64,000 bases of DNA from assembly GCA_944470555.2 (NCBI GenBank), contig OX104131.1:21506515-21570514 (forward strand). The letters are read 5' to 3'. Shown piece by piece: positions 23,147 to 38,100 of this stretch. The position numbers and the translations under genes were made by a program. This DNA comes from Heterobilharzia americana (Eukaryota; Platyhelminthes; Trematoda; Strigeidida; Schistosomatidae). Under the pieces are notes generated by a model. The model did no database searches and was not told where the DNA came from. It saw only the letters and a program-made list of their open reading frames with translations. Numbering within the stretch: the stretch's first letter is position 1; each line of letters begins with the position of its first letter.

Positions 23147-26100
23147 CTTTATCATATAAGGAGAAATAAAAGAGGAATACAAATAAAATACCAAAAACAC
23201 CAAAAATAAATTTGTGCATAAAATATACTTCTTAGTTAAAAGACTGAAATCAATGATGCTTTGAATAGTCAGCTCACAATTTTTCTTGATTTTTTGTTGT
23301 CCATTTGCAATTTCGATGTATTAAATCATTCGATTGCTTTAATAATAATACACCAATAATCTGTACATAAATTCACATCACTCCTTCATTTATTCTTGGT
23401 GTATTTACGGTTCTATAAGTTAAAAATCATTGTGAACATAGAAGATCAGCTCTCGCACTTTAAAAAAAACACAGTCAACGTTTATACTTTCGATATCCCC
23501 CCCTCCAGTGTAATGTTATCCTCAGTTCGACGAAACAAGGTAAAATTACAAAATACCAATAATCAAAACGAATAAAGTCAGTAGTTCCAATCTATTTGAA
23601 CCAGTGAAAAGTTTGGCAGAAATGCTTGTAAATTATAAAGTTAAATGAGCTAGACAGAGCGTGTTATGTTCACAATGATGTCGATGTTTGCCACAAAGGT
23701 TGACAAGTTGGTCAACCAAAACGCCTCCTCAGACAAAATCTTTATCTGTGCATATGCATCTTAAACCAAAAATAAACTTTACCATTTCTGGAGTGTTATT
23801 TATTGAGTAGAGACAGACTTAGAGGGAGTACTACCAGTCACTGAGATACAAGTACATCCAGCTGACGGGTCCCAAATAGAACGAAACGCCTTTCCTCAAT
23901 TCCACTGTTAGTCATCACTAAGACAAGAATTACAATAAAATACGTTCCATGTTGTAAAAACTGGAATAACTAGTTGAGTAAGGCGACAAGTAAGCAGTAA
24001 GACAATATAAATTATCAACAAAATATCCAATTTATTCACCAGAAAAATGTTCAAATCATTTTTCTTTTCTTTGAAATCAAACAAGTTTTAGTATAATCCA
24101 GGATTGTCCAGAAAATCAATGGTAAGTTCATATACATACTTATGATGTACACTGAGTACAAGTTTGTACTGTCTATCCAACTAAGTAACTTATTCATTTC
24201 AGAATAATTCGTTTATGTTACTATTACAGTAGTAAATACGCTGTCTATTGTGTTCAACGATGAATGAATCCGAAGAGAGTCCTGGACTTAGATTAGTTAA
24301 TTCTTAGTACTCCTCAAACAAGGTATATCTTCAAAATTCGGACAACTTATGTGACTTTAGACATTGAAACGTATGTCACTGAGTACCTGAAGTATATAAG
24401 CTTCTTCAAAATTTGCTTTCCTACGTGTACTATAACGCACAAAACTCAGTTTCAACAGTTGCTTTTAACTAACTACTAATATGCGGCAATAAAATGTCAT
24501 TTAGCTTAGTAGCTATATTGCACACATGGTCAATAAGTTATGTTTCGTTTTCAAGAACAGACAATTATATTATCATTCCGACTATCTGAGATAGTCTTGG
24601 TCTGGTAGACTAATATTGATACTGTGTGGTGATTAAAGGTGAAAAGAACCTCGGACAGATTCGAACTAGCGACCACCAGGTTTCCGGTGGCGACTACGAT
24701 CAAGCGATAGTAACGCATCACGAATTTACAGGGTAGTCCAGCAAAACCCTGGCCAATTGAAATGAAATAAAAATATAGTTAGCAGTACGACTTCGTAGCT
24801 CAGTTGGTAGAGCATCAAGCCTAAAACCCGGTGGTTGCTGATTTGAATCCGGTCGCAGTCCCGATTTTCATCTTATCTACAATCATTGCCCAGTAATAAT
24901 TACATTAGCTTACAAATAATAAGGAATTCTTATACTAGTTACTGTGTATAAGTCTGATTCTTTTTGATAAAATGATCTAAAAATATCCAGTGTACAGAGA
25001 ACATTACAACAATATCTATAAAGTGTAATTCAGTTTACATATGGATGGATGGTATTTTAAAAAAGATCTAGAAGTAGTCCACAAAAATTTACGTCAGTAC
25101 AATTGAAAGTGTACGTCTACAATAATCAAATTTCACATACATATTACTGGGAATTAAAAAAAAAATGAACAGGCACATCAATCATCATTATTATTATCCA
25201 TTAAGCAATATTACCTGACGTTGAAAAGTTTTGTGAAAATGGTTTATCCAAATGACACGTTAAACTGATACTTTGTAATAAATTCTGTGAAACAGCTGAC
25301 CAACAATCGAGTTTACCATCTAGTTATGTAAAAAATAAACAAATATTACAACATAATAAGTTAAAACAAATATTGTTTCAATAAAAAAAAATATTATCAA
25401 TGAATATCAAACTATTTGTGTATATAAGCTTTGACAGAGGAGGATGTCAAAGCCAGGATCGGAAAAGCAAAACAGGCGTTCATTAATCTGAAATCAGTGT
25501 AGAGACCCACTCTACTCCATTTGGCATAAAGAACAAGATGAAGATTTTTAACACTAAGTCAGTCAAGTCACTGCGTCTATATACTTCAGAAACTTGGCGC
25601 GTTACGAAAAGCGAATCCGACAAACTACAGACATTCATCAACATCTGCCGCCTAAGCCCACTCGATACTGAAGATCAGATGGCCAGAATAATAAGAATAG
25701 GCAACATGGAACTCTGGCTTGGCAACGAACGAACCAACCGGGAACCCACTGCCCAACGAATATGCAGAGGCAAGTGGGGATGGATTGGATTGGACATGCA
25801 CTGAGAAAGCCATTCGGAGACATCACGCGCCAGGACAGGCCGTCGAGTGGAACCCGCAAAGGAAACGACGAGTTGGGCATCTGAGCCAAGGATGGCACGG
25901 AGGAGATTGTGTGAAGAAGAAATGAAAGCTTTTGGGCAGTCGTGAAGCCAGGTTGAAAAGACTGCAGAGAACGGAGTGAAACGGTGACGTGCTACTGAAA
26001 CCCTTTGTTCCACTAGAAACCCACGGGACAAATAATAAATAATGATGCGTATATAAGAAGCACAAGTTATGCTATCTATCCAATACTTTTCAGTCCTTTG

Positions 26101-29100
26101 TACCCGCTCAGTAATTGGTTAGGATTACAGCCAAAAGTTGCTCAAGAAACGATGACTAGTTTCAATATTTACTGAAATGAAGTTGTACAGTCCTAGGGTG
26201 ACTAAATATGAAGTTATTTTATATTTAAACTTGAAAGGCAAATGACTCCATATCAGTGTTTTTGAGTAGGCTAATTAAACCCTCAAAGTTCGAACTCATA
26301 TTATGTAGGGGTATTACTCTCAAGGTTATCCGACGAGGAACTACCATTTTTAAGGTTGGATTCATCATTTAAAAAAATAAGGGATACTGCCCACGGTCTA
26401 CACCTAGCTAATATCATAAACTCCGGAGCAAAACCTTTTAAATCCAAAAAACGCTGCTTGGCGAAGGTAGATGAGTGCTATTTTAGCCTGTACAATGAAT
26501 GCATCATTATTTGATAATGCTTGATGCAAAAACAGAGTTGATAACTAACAAGAAAGTGTATTACTACAAGTTGTTGAACTTAGAAATGAAACAGAATATA
26601 AGAAACAGTATCGCACTATTGAAAAGAGAAGAGAGAACAAATGACTGAAGGGTGGTTAATACGATGTTCAGGATTTCTAAGACAATAAGTGTATCCATCT
26701 GCATTGTTTTGATAGATTTTGAATCATATATCTCCAAGATTTGTAAGTCATGAATTCCTAACATTTTTGTGACTCCAGTCAGTTAGCCTAAATATAACTA
26801 CGCGATACAGACCAAACAATAGTGAATACATGAATTGACGCCACGTTTAGATCTATTCAAATTCAATTTCTTTCCAAACTATTCCAACTCATAATCCATA
26901 AGTTTCACTAAACGTGAAGAATTCCATTACGACATCCATTATGATGGAAGACACGTAACTTATTTATACTGTGCATTTCCAAAGGTAATACTCCATCCAC
27001 TTGATAATATGAAGAATGATTTAGAAAAATGTGAGGTGATATGAAGAAGGATGATTCCAATGGCGTTGTGAAGCTTTCACAATTAAACTATCCAGCTCAA
27101 CACACCTTCAAAACTAGTAGAGTGTATTTCCTCTGTACCACTATGATTTCAAAGTGCTTATCTTTGAAGAGTTCTCCATGACAACTATCACTGACATATA
27201 GATCATGAGTTAATCGGTCATAATCAACGTACATCCGTGTGCTTAATTTCTGGAGGCCATTACAATACACCTGGTGAATTACGTCACATGTTTTCACCAT
27301 TAGGAGGCTGCTTACGTCAGCTAGTAGCGTTCAATCACGAATGCTCCAATAAAAGTTCACAGCAGCTTAATAACTCATACTCAAACGACAAATATACTAA
27401 ACGTAAACATTTATCTCTTTGCCTTCATTGCAAACAACATTGAAATACTTCACAGAAATACATTAACACTTACGTGGTTTTAAATAGGTCCAAACGTAAA
27501 TATGTACATTGTCTTCTGACGAATCATCTTGATTAGCCGACATTGAAGTGTCAAGTAGAAAATGAGTCACCAGAGAAGAAGACGATGATTTTGACTCAGA
27601 TGATGATGATGATGATGATGATAATGGTACAAACCAAGATAAACGTAGTTTGAAACAATTCGACAATGATGATGAGCATATTTCATGTAATGCATTGTTC
27701 CACGTATAACACAGTAATTTACCACCATTTTGACTGAACCAAACATCAGAATCACTAAGTATGGAAAAAAAATGACGAGAATGAAACGCATACGTATGTA
27801 TGCTACTTGACGGTAGATTTCAATATCACTAAATATACATTGACAGCTACTGAATGTTGAATAGTTGGCCTTCTAAGGACGATTCTAAAATACCATATTA
27901 TGGCAGAATAATGTATGAAATTGATGAAGAAGGTTCAATAACTCACTCATTGGTTGCTGTCGAAAATCCTAGTTATTGTAGCTGAATTTAGTGGTTTAAA
28001 GATATAGGTGCTGAACACGGGGACTATAAGTAGTAAAATTTGGTCGTTGAAAAAGTTGTTGATGCATGACATTAAGGTTTTCACATATAAGAAGGTTCAG
28101 GATGGTCGGACAGAGATGTGGAACAAGTCGATGAGATCCCTGAGTGTGGGAGATGTAGACTACCTGACAACAGTCCTCGAAATATTGGAAACCAGTGATT
28201 GAGGATTCCTAGTGACATGGCTGAAGATAGGTCACAATGGTGCAGATGTATTCACTCCTTGACATCTTCTACATCTTGAATATATATGCACTAACCTTCA
28301 TCTTCCAATTGCTTATTCTCTCACGCAAAACTTTATCTATCTTGATATGTGGCAACTTGAACTGATGCACCTGCGTGTGCGGTTCTACGTTGATTTATCT
28401 GTTTGTTTTATTTAATTAGGACTAATGTCAATTGCTATGGTGTCAAATATTCTGTCAGGTTATTCATGAATGAGTATTTTGGTGGTGTCAATTGGTATCA
28501 TATAACAATCGATTTGTTTTGACATTTTACGTACCGAATGATGAAATAATAACTGATTACAACACCTGAATTAGAAGATAAAATATCAGCGACGCTTAGT
28601 TAACAATAAACGAGTACATGTTATCAGAAACTCCTTCAACATACATTAAATATACGAAATTTAACTATAAAACTTTGATTTATTTATGCTTTCCGGCTGT
28701 TTCCCAAAAACACGTTGAATGTCAATGATCGTTTCACTAACAAGTGATAGAAAAGAATTAGGAGCTAAGGACTATACTACCGAAACGAAAAATTAATTTG
28801 CTTTTACGACAACATCGGTAAGACATAAACATCAAGAAATCATTTACAAAATGCTCTGGTTTATTCAAGAATGGACAATATTTTCTCTTTCTGTTGGAAT
28901 ATCCGCATACAGCTAAGGGTTGATAGGCGACAATAAGAAAATTCGATTTACTGCTTACAGATGAAAAGAGAGTTAAATGTTGTGGCAGGTTCACCTTACG
29001 ATTAGTAATTCACAGCGTTTATGTAACCAGATTTGAAATTTCACAGAAATTCAAATCTTACAAAACAAAGTGATATTATCAGGCAGAGTTTTTGAAAACT

Positions 29101-32100
29101 AGTTGTATTTCACAAAGTTCACCAAAAATTCAGTTAGTGTTACAGTGAAAACTGTATAAAACATCGAGAAATAATTACCATATATCTTTCATTTACTACA
29201 AGTAACCAAAAAGCATGCGTAATATATGCTACTGACAGGGTAAAATATTTTTGAAATCATAATAAAAATATATGCTTTAGTCTTCAATTGGATGCTTGCA
29301 CTCATAGTAATTTCGCATATTAGTAAACTTAAGATAAAACAATTCTAGAAATAAGTTTTTAAGAAATCGAGTTTTAAACACTTGATTATCAATGATTAAT
29401 ATAAAGGAAAGTAAAATATCTGATAATTACAAAATTAAGAAAAAGGTTTGTAGCAGAAAGTAAATAGAGGAGAAGAGTAGTCAGATTATTAATTACACAG
29501 TAAAGTGAACATGGGGCAATCTGACTGGTAGTGGCTAGCAGTGGAATACAGGACGTATGTTTCTTCCTATGTGGGACTTGTCACCTGAATATACCTACGG
29601 CCATGTCTCACAGCCGTGTAACAGGACAGAACGGAGTGCAGCGTAGTATACTCGTCCTTTGATAGATAGTTGGATACCTCGCCAGTTGGCACCACAGGCA
29701 CCAAATAGGTGGCAAGCTAAGGTCTCGTCAGTAACCAGCCTATTCGAGATCATGCCACTCCCCGAGTAAGTGAAGTGGTCGACATATTCCACTACTTCAA
29801 TCCCTATCATTAAAGTAAGAGTACTTGCAGCAGACCAGTCCTAGAACATCATCTTACATTCTACAGGTACGAAATGCATGTCGTGCTAAACACACTCAGA
29901 TTTCTGATCAACGCGTTCACAAGACCCTTCATTTTGTCAGCATCTTCACTAACCTGATAGAGCAATATCTTCTGCATAGTCTAAGTCAACGAGATGACCG
30001 TCAGGGAGTAGATCAATCTTGATGAAGTCAAACGTACTGAAGAATATGTCTCTCAGTACGTCTATGACGAAGTTAAGTAGAAACGGTGACAGTGAGCATC
30101 CCTGGTGGGCACCAGTAGTTGTCCTCAGTTCACATGAAAACGCTCCCCATATACCCTCACTTGGTTGCGTGAGCTCAAGTAGAGTTTGGAGGATAAAGCA
30201 GTTGTGTTTATCCTGTGTAGGGACCAACGTACCGTATTAGTGTGCCGGACTTCGAGTAGCATATCAATAAATCTTGACCCCAATCCCAAGGAGTACGAAC
30301 TGCTGGGTGTACGCTTTATTATACTATATTTATAACCTTATAACCCCTTTGTTGAATAAAAACATAGGACCGTTAGTTACTTAAAAGTGGAAATGCGGTT
30401 CATTGGACTTTCAAACAATGAACCAAAGGCTCATGTTCTGTCTCACTTATCTCTAACATAGAATTGAGATTTTCAGCAAAGATGAAAAAATCTCTAATAA
30501 TCAGTACTAATCTTTTGACCACAGGATCATTTAATTTTGTCATGATAGTTCCTAGTGTGAAATGAGTTGGTGGTAGAAGTGAGCATAGATAATGAAAATA
30601 AATAAAGTCTGTCTCTAAGCTATTCAATTACATTATCAACTAAGAAACCGTAAATGTTTATATGATAATTTGATACGCCAAGATTTCCCCTTGGGCCTAA
30701 GAAAAGTTACTACTTACTACTTTTACATGCAAGTCCGACGTAAAATAGGACATTGACTGTAAAAGACGCCCTAGCTAATACTTAAATAACCTATTACGTT
30801 TCTCCCTTTTATCTAATAGGTAGGTAGGTATTAATAAATAAATAAAACTAATTGGTCATCTCAGTAGTTTCTAGGGTGGTCTTTAGAATCAATCGTTCCT
30901 ATTCCTCTTCTGAACCAGTGATAAGTGATAAGTGTGAAAACTAAACGCATAATTCATTTCCAAAAACAGAACATTTAAGTATATGATTGTCTCAGATCTC
31001 AATAGGTTAACTGTGCATGTCACTACATGCATGAGTACATATACATATACACCAAATTAAGGCTTACCAGATTTCTGGGAGAATAACACCTGAGTGAATG
31101 GGTTGATCTAGATTGACAAAAGTTGTTTTTTCAAATTTCACCATTAAGGAAGATAAAATATGGACAGTGACAATGCAAATTTGTGGCGATGCTAAGCATA
31201 AAATATAATGAATACATCCAGTAGACGGTGACGATGGTCGACGATGGTGTTGAGAATGAAACTGATTCTGGTGATAATTATATTTCATATAAGCCAGCAT
31301 ACATTTAACTCCATGAAAAAGATTTTCACACTCTTCATTGTCTATTGAATGTGTACTCAGTTTGGAATATTGTGATAGTTGTATTTTTAAAAGACAAATA
31401 TACTCCATAGTTTTGTAATTAAATCTATGAAAAACAAATTAAAAATATCATAAAAGGAATAAAATCAACAGTGTTATGGAATACTGTTCTTCAGTATTTA
31501 TTCATAAGGTGTTAGAAAATAAAATTATATAACCTACAAAACTCATACGTCTAACTACAACAGATAACGATTTATTCTTACTGAGAGTGCCTGGCTGCAT
31601 TTAAAGAATGAAATTTTATAGATATTAGAGGTATGAAGTCCAACGACTGGTTACGCTATAGACCTTAATTAGGTGCGCTATTTCCCCACATTCCTGATTG
31701 CTTGATCAGTTTGAATCTAACTAATAACTTTTTAAAGCATAAAATCATGTGAATGTAATGTTACCATCTTCATCTACGCTTATTCCTACTAAACAACTTT
31801 CTACTAATTTTCATTGTGAATCATAACAACCAAGAAAATGTACCAAATATATTAAGTTCACACTTGAAACTTCAATGTATTAGATACTCTTTAGTCATAA
31901 AAAGCCCCTAATTTCATGACATTGCCAAAAATCTCAAATAATAAATTTATGAGATGGTTGGAGCCAATAGGAAGGAAGTCTTGAACACAGGTTTCATGCT
32001 TGGTGGCACTCGCCACTAATGCGTATCTGTACCATCAAGAAATCTCATGCCTCCCTATGCTATTCGAACACACATCATGTAATGTTGCAGTTACAGGCAA

Positions 32101-35100
32101 CATCACTGAGTTCTCTAGGTTGTAACCAGTCTCCCGTCGGACCAGATAGTATATACTGATTGGTCACTGATCAGTAACTAATTTCATGTTGTCTAGTCCT
32201 AAGCGCTGACGGAATTTTGTTGATCATTTGAAATGTGGTCAACCAGCTAGGAGATTTATCATTGCAGTGGACATTGACTGGTGGTTGACGGTAATCGACC
32301 CGGACCTAGGTTTCATGTGTCATCGGTAAACAGTATCTGCAAATCTGTGAAACATATAGACTACCGGTACTTTGTTTGAAATCTAGTTCAGCAAACTTAA
32401 CAAATCGTTCCAATTAGTGAAAATCTAAGAAGTACTGATGTGTTGAGATTTTTGTTTGATTTTATGGTTCGAACACAAATATGGTACATCAAAGGCACCA
32501 AGAAATGCGACGAACAAAATAATGCAACAACCTCAGGCAGACATAAAACGAATGGAAGTGGATAAAAAAAGAAAAGCACAACGAGAACAGAATGATTAGA
32601 AAGATAGTTCAATAAGATATATAAAAAGCAAAACATTCATTACCTTTCAGCAGCAGAGGATACAACAAAGCTACAGCATTACTAGCACTGATTTCAACTC
32701 TGAGCTAAATCTGATAACATCTCAAGCCACTGGGTTGCGCGACCTCTCGGACCCCACCCAGAGTCATGATGCAGTAAAATCTGCTAACTTGATACTTCAT
32801 CCCACAGCGCCACGTCATACACTGACCACCTCTCCGCCTCTTCCATCCAGTCCCAGGGTTAGCAAAGAGTGAATGGTATAGACACCGTTGGGACGACTTG
32901 CGTAACATTTACATAAGTGATGCAACAAGGGGGATTCTGAGGGATTACTCAAGATTAGGTGTATGACAGCGAAAATGAATTCATTTAAATGTGATGTTTA
33001 TGGTTTATAGGATCAGGAGGAATGTATTTGTGTACTCCCTTTTTAAGCTAACTGAGAAAATATTCATAGGTGTGCAAGAAGCAGTTAGTCCGGCGTATTA
33101 ACACCGATGAAGTAGTTGTCGGTAATTTATCGCTTCTGCATTACCTGGAGAATACTGAACATCATATTAAAACGGATCAGACTTTCTCTCTTAAGTATTA
33201 GGCAGTAAGTAGTTTGTCGAAAGAAACCTGACGATATCTTCTAAACATAGCCAAAGCCAAGCAAACCAGATATATGCACCAAAAAAGTACATCAAACTGC
33301 CCTGTTAACCCAGTCCAGAATACGGCTCAGAAACACTAAGTTGTCATTTAATCACATTGTGACCAGCTATCCAATATTATTATCATCCACGTTTCTTTCC
33401 TGAAAGTAGTCTTGTTATGCAGTATATTATTATTATCATTATTACTATTATAATCACAACTCTACAACCCGTATGAACTCACTATATTGAGCAGGCAAAC
33501 AAATGAAGATTGTTTAGTCTGCATGCAAATGTGGCTCATCAGTTTAATCATTCTATTTTCAATCCAGAAGCAAATCAGATGTTTGCAAAATACAAGGCCC
33601 ATGGTGAGAAATTTCACAATGGTTTCCTATGGAAACTAAAATATTTGACCACATGATATGATCTGCTCGACATCATGATTAACGTCAAGATTGCGAGTAT
33701 GAAGACCGTACGAAACAAGCTAATGACTGATTTGAGTAGTTGTAGACCGTTCATGCCAATCAGTAGTGGTCACTAGCGAGATATAGGTCATCTAAGCACC
33801 AGAAGACTGTTTTTTTTGTTTGAGACTGGACTTGTCTGCAGTCCACCTGGATGCATTCAGCTTAGAAAGACCAAGTGTTCAAAGCATACAAATTCTGGTA
33901 AGCTACTTGAGCAGACGGGTCATTAACTAAAATCAAAATACGCAATCTGCGATGAGATACATCAAGCCGTGTACACCATCGATGCATTCGGCTTCGAACG
34001 AGCGAAACAACAGTCCTGTGTTTAAATAACCTTGATTTCGCTGACGAGCATTGTTGATTGATGTGTTTAACTTACAACTACTGATTTAGTAGTATATTTC
34101 AAACGATTTCCAAACTACTTCGTCAATCAATCTTGGTCATTAAAACTACCAAGACAGTGGTTTCAGCTGTTACACAACAGTATAAGTAGCAGTATGGTTA
34201 GTTAGGCATGTAATCAGTTGCAGAGAATTTATATTTTTCACTCTTCCTAAACCTTCAGTGATACAAGCTGTGAAATTCACAAAAATTCAAAAAGTTGACA
34301 TCCTGCAATGGGCCAAATGCAGTGCATTTCTCAAATTTTCGACTGAAATGACTATTGGACATTATTTTCATCTCGGTACCGTTATTAAGTTACTTACATA
34401 GGCACTTAATCACTTCAACTGGCAACAATCGTCTGTTTCAGACTGTCTTCGAAGATGAGTCGTTATATCATTGGAATATGACTTCAGCATAAAGCACAAA
34501 TCAACTTCCCAATTCGATCATGTAGATGCACTATCACGTCTACTCAATAGTCGAAAATTGAGGAATAAAGACGCTATCATTGCTTCAGTCTGTGATGAAG
34601 ATAATGTTAACAGAGTTCTAACAAATGAAACTCAAACGCCCAACTATCGCTCACTCTGGCAACCACACTCTTCATAACCCAGTTTCGCGGCAGGTTCCAT
34701 AGTTCATTTTATAAAGTTGGCCACCAAAAGTTCATTTACAGAAGTTAGAACATTTTTGACAGCGACGTCGGTTCTTATTCACTGTTGATGACTATGGAAA
34801 GTTTGAAAGCCATGCTATGGTTTCTACTGATCTTCACAGCTTGATGAATCATATCCTGGCGTAAATAGAATAAAACCTCTTGTTCGCAGCTATGCGCACA
34901 GGAAAAACATTGATGAGCAGATCAAAGATGTTAGTCGATGCAGAAAATGTGCCCAAAGACTAAACAGTTGTGGGTGTGCACTGCTGAGGAGTCGCACAAT
35001 AGGATGAAACAGTTGTCTAGTGCACTCAAGTTCCCAGTGTTTCCGCAACTGATGTTAATCCGACCTGAGGTCAATAAAAATCCCCACAAACCTCAAAATT

Positions 35101-38100
35101 GAATTCAATAAATATATTCTAAGACACTACCAATGAAACCATAGTTTCGGGTGTTTTCAGATTTTCGCAGTCAATTCAGTAGCCAACACACAGGCACTCC
35201 TAAAGATTCTCCTCAATCAAATGGTAAAATTGATCGATCTGTTGAAACTTTCAAGCAAGCCTTTATGAAGGTGAAAGAAGAAGGGACAACTGGAAAGATT
35301 CTGGATAGTGTTTTACTACTTCCCTGTTCAATACCGGTTGCATCATTCCTGCACGAATTATTCCCAGTAGAGATAGTGTCCGGCTAAAAAGTTGGGACTA
35401 TCCAAGATGTAATTAACCCGAAACTAAAAAGGGAAAGGCGGGAAGAAAAGTATAGAACGAGGAAAACTGATTCAAACACCATCACGGTACAAAACGTCAA
35501 GGGTTTAAAGAGAACCAACGAGAGTACGTTCATGATTTCCGTCATTTTCCAGCAAAGTGAGCTCTAGGGGAAATTGTTTCAAGAAGGGAAAACGTCGTCT
35601 ACAAGTTAACCTTGCAGAGAAAACGTGGTTTAGACACCCAAACCGTATACGAGTTCCATCAGAGACGGCAAAGAGCAGGCAGCAGAAGTTAACCCTGGAA
35701 ATTCTATTGGATACTTCTGATATAGAACAGTCGACAGGAAAAATTGCAGATCGACCACAGCCGATTCCAGTAATACATAGAAGGCGAACAAAGATCTTCC
35801 ACATGGATACAGGAATAGACTAGTACACCTTTTATAGGGGGATAATAAGAAGCTATTGGTAGCTTATGAGCTTCAATTTTGATTCATATTGCGGTGTAGT
35901 AAGGATAATTTTAGTGGGCAGATTCATGTTTCTATAGCGCAATCAGAATAAATTATTGTCTTTTTCTCAATGCCTTTTTAATTAGAGGAAAACAGGATGC
36001 ATATTCAATATTTTTGCCGACTAAAAATCATCCTTACAGTCACAAGCTAGTCTTCATACTCTGATATTTCGTGGCTTAGAAGAGCGCAAAGAATTGGAGG
36101 AAGCAGTTGTTACTGGGGTCAGTTCGAGTATATTCACTTTCAGTATGGTACTTAAATTATCTAAGTTCAAATTCTACTCAGTTACTTGAAACATTGAACC
36201 ACTGTCATTATTGAACACTCTAGGTGACGAGTATAACGTATGTAAAGAATACATGCCAAAATAAACTTCACTTATTTACCTTTCAGAATTTATATATATA
36301 TTAATTAAAGGATATCAGTAAGCTATGAAATACTTTCACTAAAACCACATGAAATTCAAAAACAACTAATCAAAACCAACTTACCCATAAACCCTTAGTT
36401 CACCTAAGATAGTTAAACAAGTCACCATTGTCCTTGGTGTTTTGTTATTGGCTGAATCTTTCCTCACATACTTCAACTTACTATCGCCGTCACTTAGCCA
36501 ACATAAGCGGATTGGCCAATCAGATAATTTACGACATGTATCATGTCCAACGATTCCTTGAGAATATTGTTTTAATACATAAAGTCTAGGCCATGAGGCT
36601 AATACAATTGACGATTCTGATGAAATATCAGTAGTGAGTGGGATTAGGAACAATAAGCCTATTCGGATGTATTGCTCATCATCCAACGATGATTCAGCAT
36701 AGTAATTGTAACCTCCAAGCCAAAGATTATAACAATCATCTAGTAAAATAAAATAGATTAACGGAATGTAATCAGTGATAATAAAAATATATGACAAACA
36801 ATTAAGGTACCAGACACAAACTTATTGTAGAAACAAGAAATTTAGGGATCTAAATTGGTTAAAGATAAAGAAGAAATAAAGCGAAGTCAAATACATATAT
36901 GCAGTCAATTACGAACCAGTTCATATCACAACGGAATGTAATGCATTAGTAACATGATCCGAATACAGAAAACCCACGTGGAATGGACAACTAATTATGT
37001 TTCTATAGTTGAGTGCCTACCACGATGAAATGAAAATGACACCAGTAGTTTTGCAAAGGAATATTTGTACCTTGGTTGTGTATGAGATGAACCATCAGCA
37101 AAATATTCTTCAGACCTGGGCTTTATCAGCCATCAACTGTTGGCTAATATGTTAAAAGGTGGCCTTCACAAGTAAGTAACAGTTCACATGCTGCTAGGGA
37201 GCAAGAAGAAGAGATTGCTATCAACAACAACATGATAGCATATTCCAAAATATTTGTATGAGTGAAAACAATAACATCAGAACTGATATTCTTAAATGTT
37301 TCATTGATGTGATGTGAATGCCATTAAAAAAACTAGACTTAATACTGAGGGAAGAAGATAGTTTAACATTTTCGTTGCAGTTCAGCGAAAAGTTCTTACA
37401 TCAACCGTGGAATTACCTTAATTATTATACCTAGTCATTATTTCCAAAATTACATTCCAGTAACTGGGATCTTTCTATTACATGTACAAAATAAACACTG
37501 AATATACCGTAGGTTACCAAACGCCATATAAAGAAAACAGTAGAGTTAAATTCTAGAATTTGGATAATGTAATTAGAAGACGTAGATTATCTGGAAAATG
37601 TGATGTATTAGCGCTATACATTTCGAACAATCTGATCACACATTTACTTGTTAAGGCACTATATATGAAAACTGGAAGTGGGGGAAAGACACATATGACA
37701 TAAAGGAATTCAATAATAAGAAAGATAATGAGAAAAATAAAAGATAAGATTTGAAGGCAGTCTTGGTAACACGATAAAATAAGTACTACCAAGGTAGGCT
37801 TAATGTAAGGACAAACTGTTTTTGCACGCACAATGGGAGGTTAAATTTATTTATGGCTAGCGCCTCAACAAACTTAAGTATACGCCCCTGACAGACGCGT
37901 GGTGTGGTTGTGATGGACAAATGTGATTACAAAAACAAGATGATGTCCATCCTTAGCGATGAAAGTAAATTTATGGCTGATGTTCCATCAGACGACCTTA
38001 GAAAATTAGAATGCAAAGTAACATCTAGTCTGGTAAAACTCCTGAATATCAATGTTATCAACAAGGAAGAATTTGCTTCCCTCAAACCAATGGGGTCTGA

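Larger units (their letters stand above)
23147..25431. other. Last intron of the LRRK-like gene, proximal part
   Basis: Intron sequence holding a decayed SMalpha-type hammerhead (23.8 kb) and two tRNA-like segments (24.6-24.9 kb). Nothing recognised elsewhere. Confidence 0.5.

Noticed and set aside
23147..23219. ATG at 23219 giving a hydrophobic, signal-peptide-like start to the last exon's frame
   Set aside because: It lies upstream of a phase-matching acceptor, and the preceding exons need the acceptor at 23147. The hydrophobic run is the intron's pyrimidine tract translated.
27097..27443. Overlapping open frames on both strands between exons L and M
   Set aside because: No splice-compatible minus-strand reading fits phase 1, and the plus-strand frame has no recognisable domain or splice partners.
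30400..30627. Minus-strand open frame between exons K and L
   Set aside because: From its plausible acceptor the required phase gives a stop within a few codons, and exons K and L already join in phase.
33420..33460. ATT/ATC-rich stretch considered as microsatellite
   Set aside because: Imperfect and too short to call a tandem repeat.
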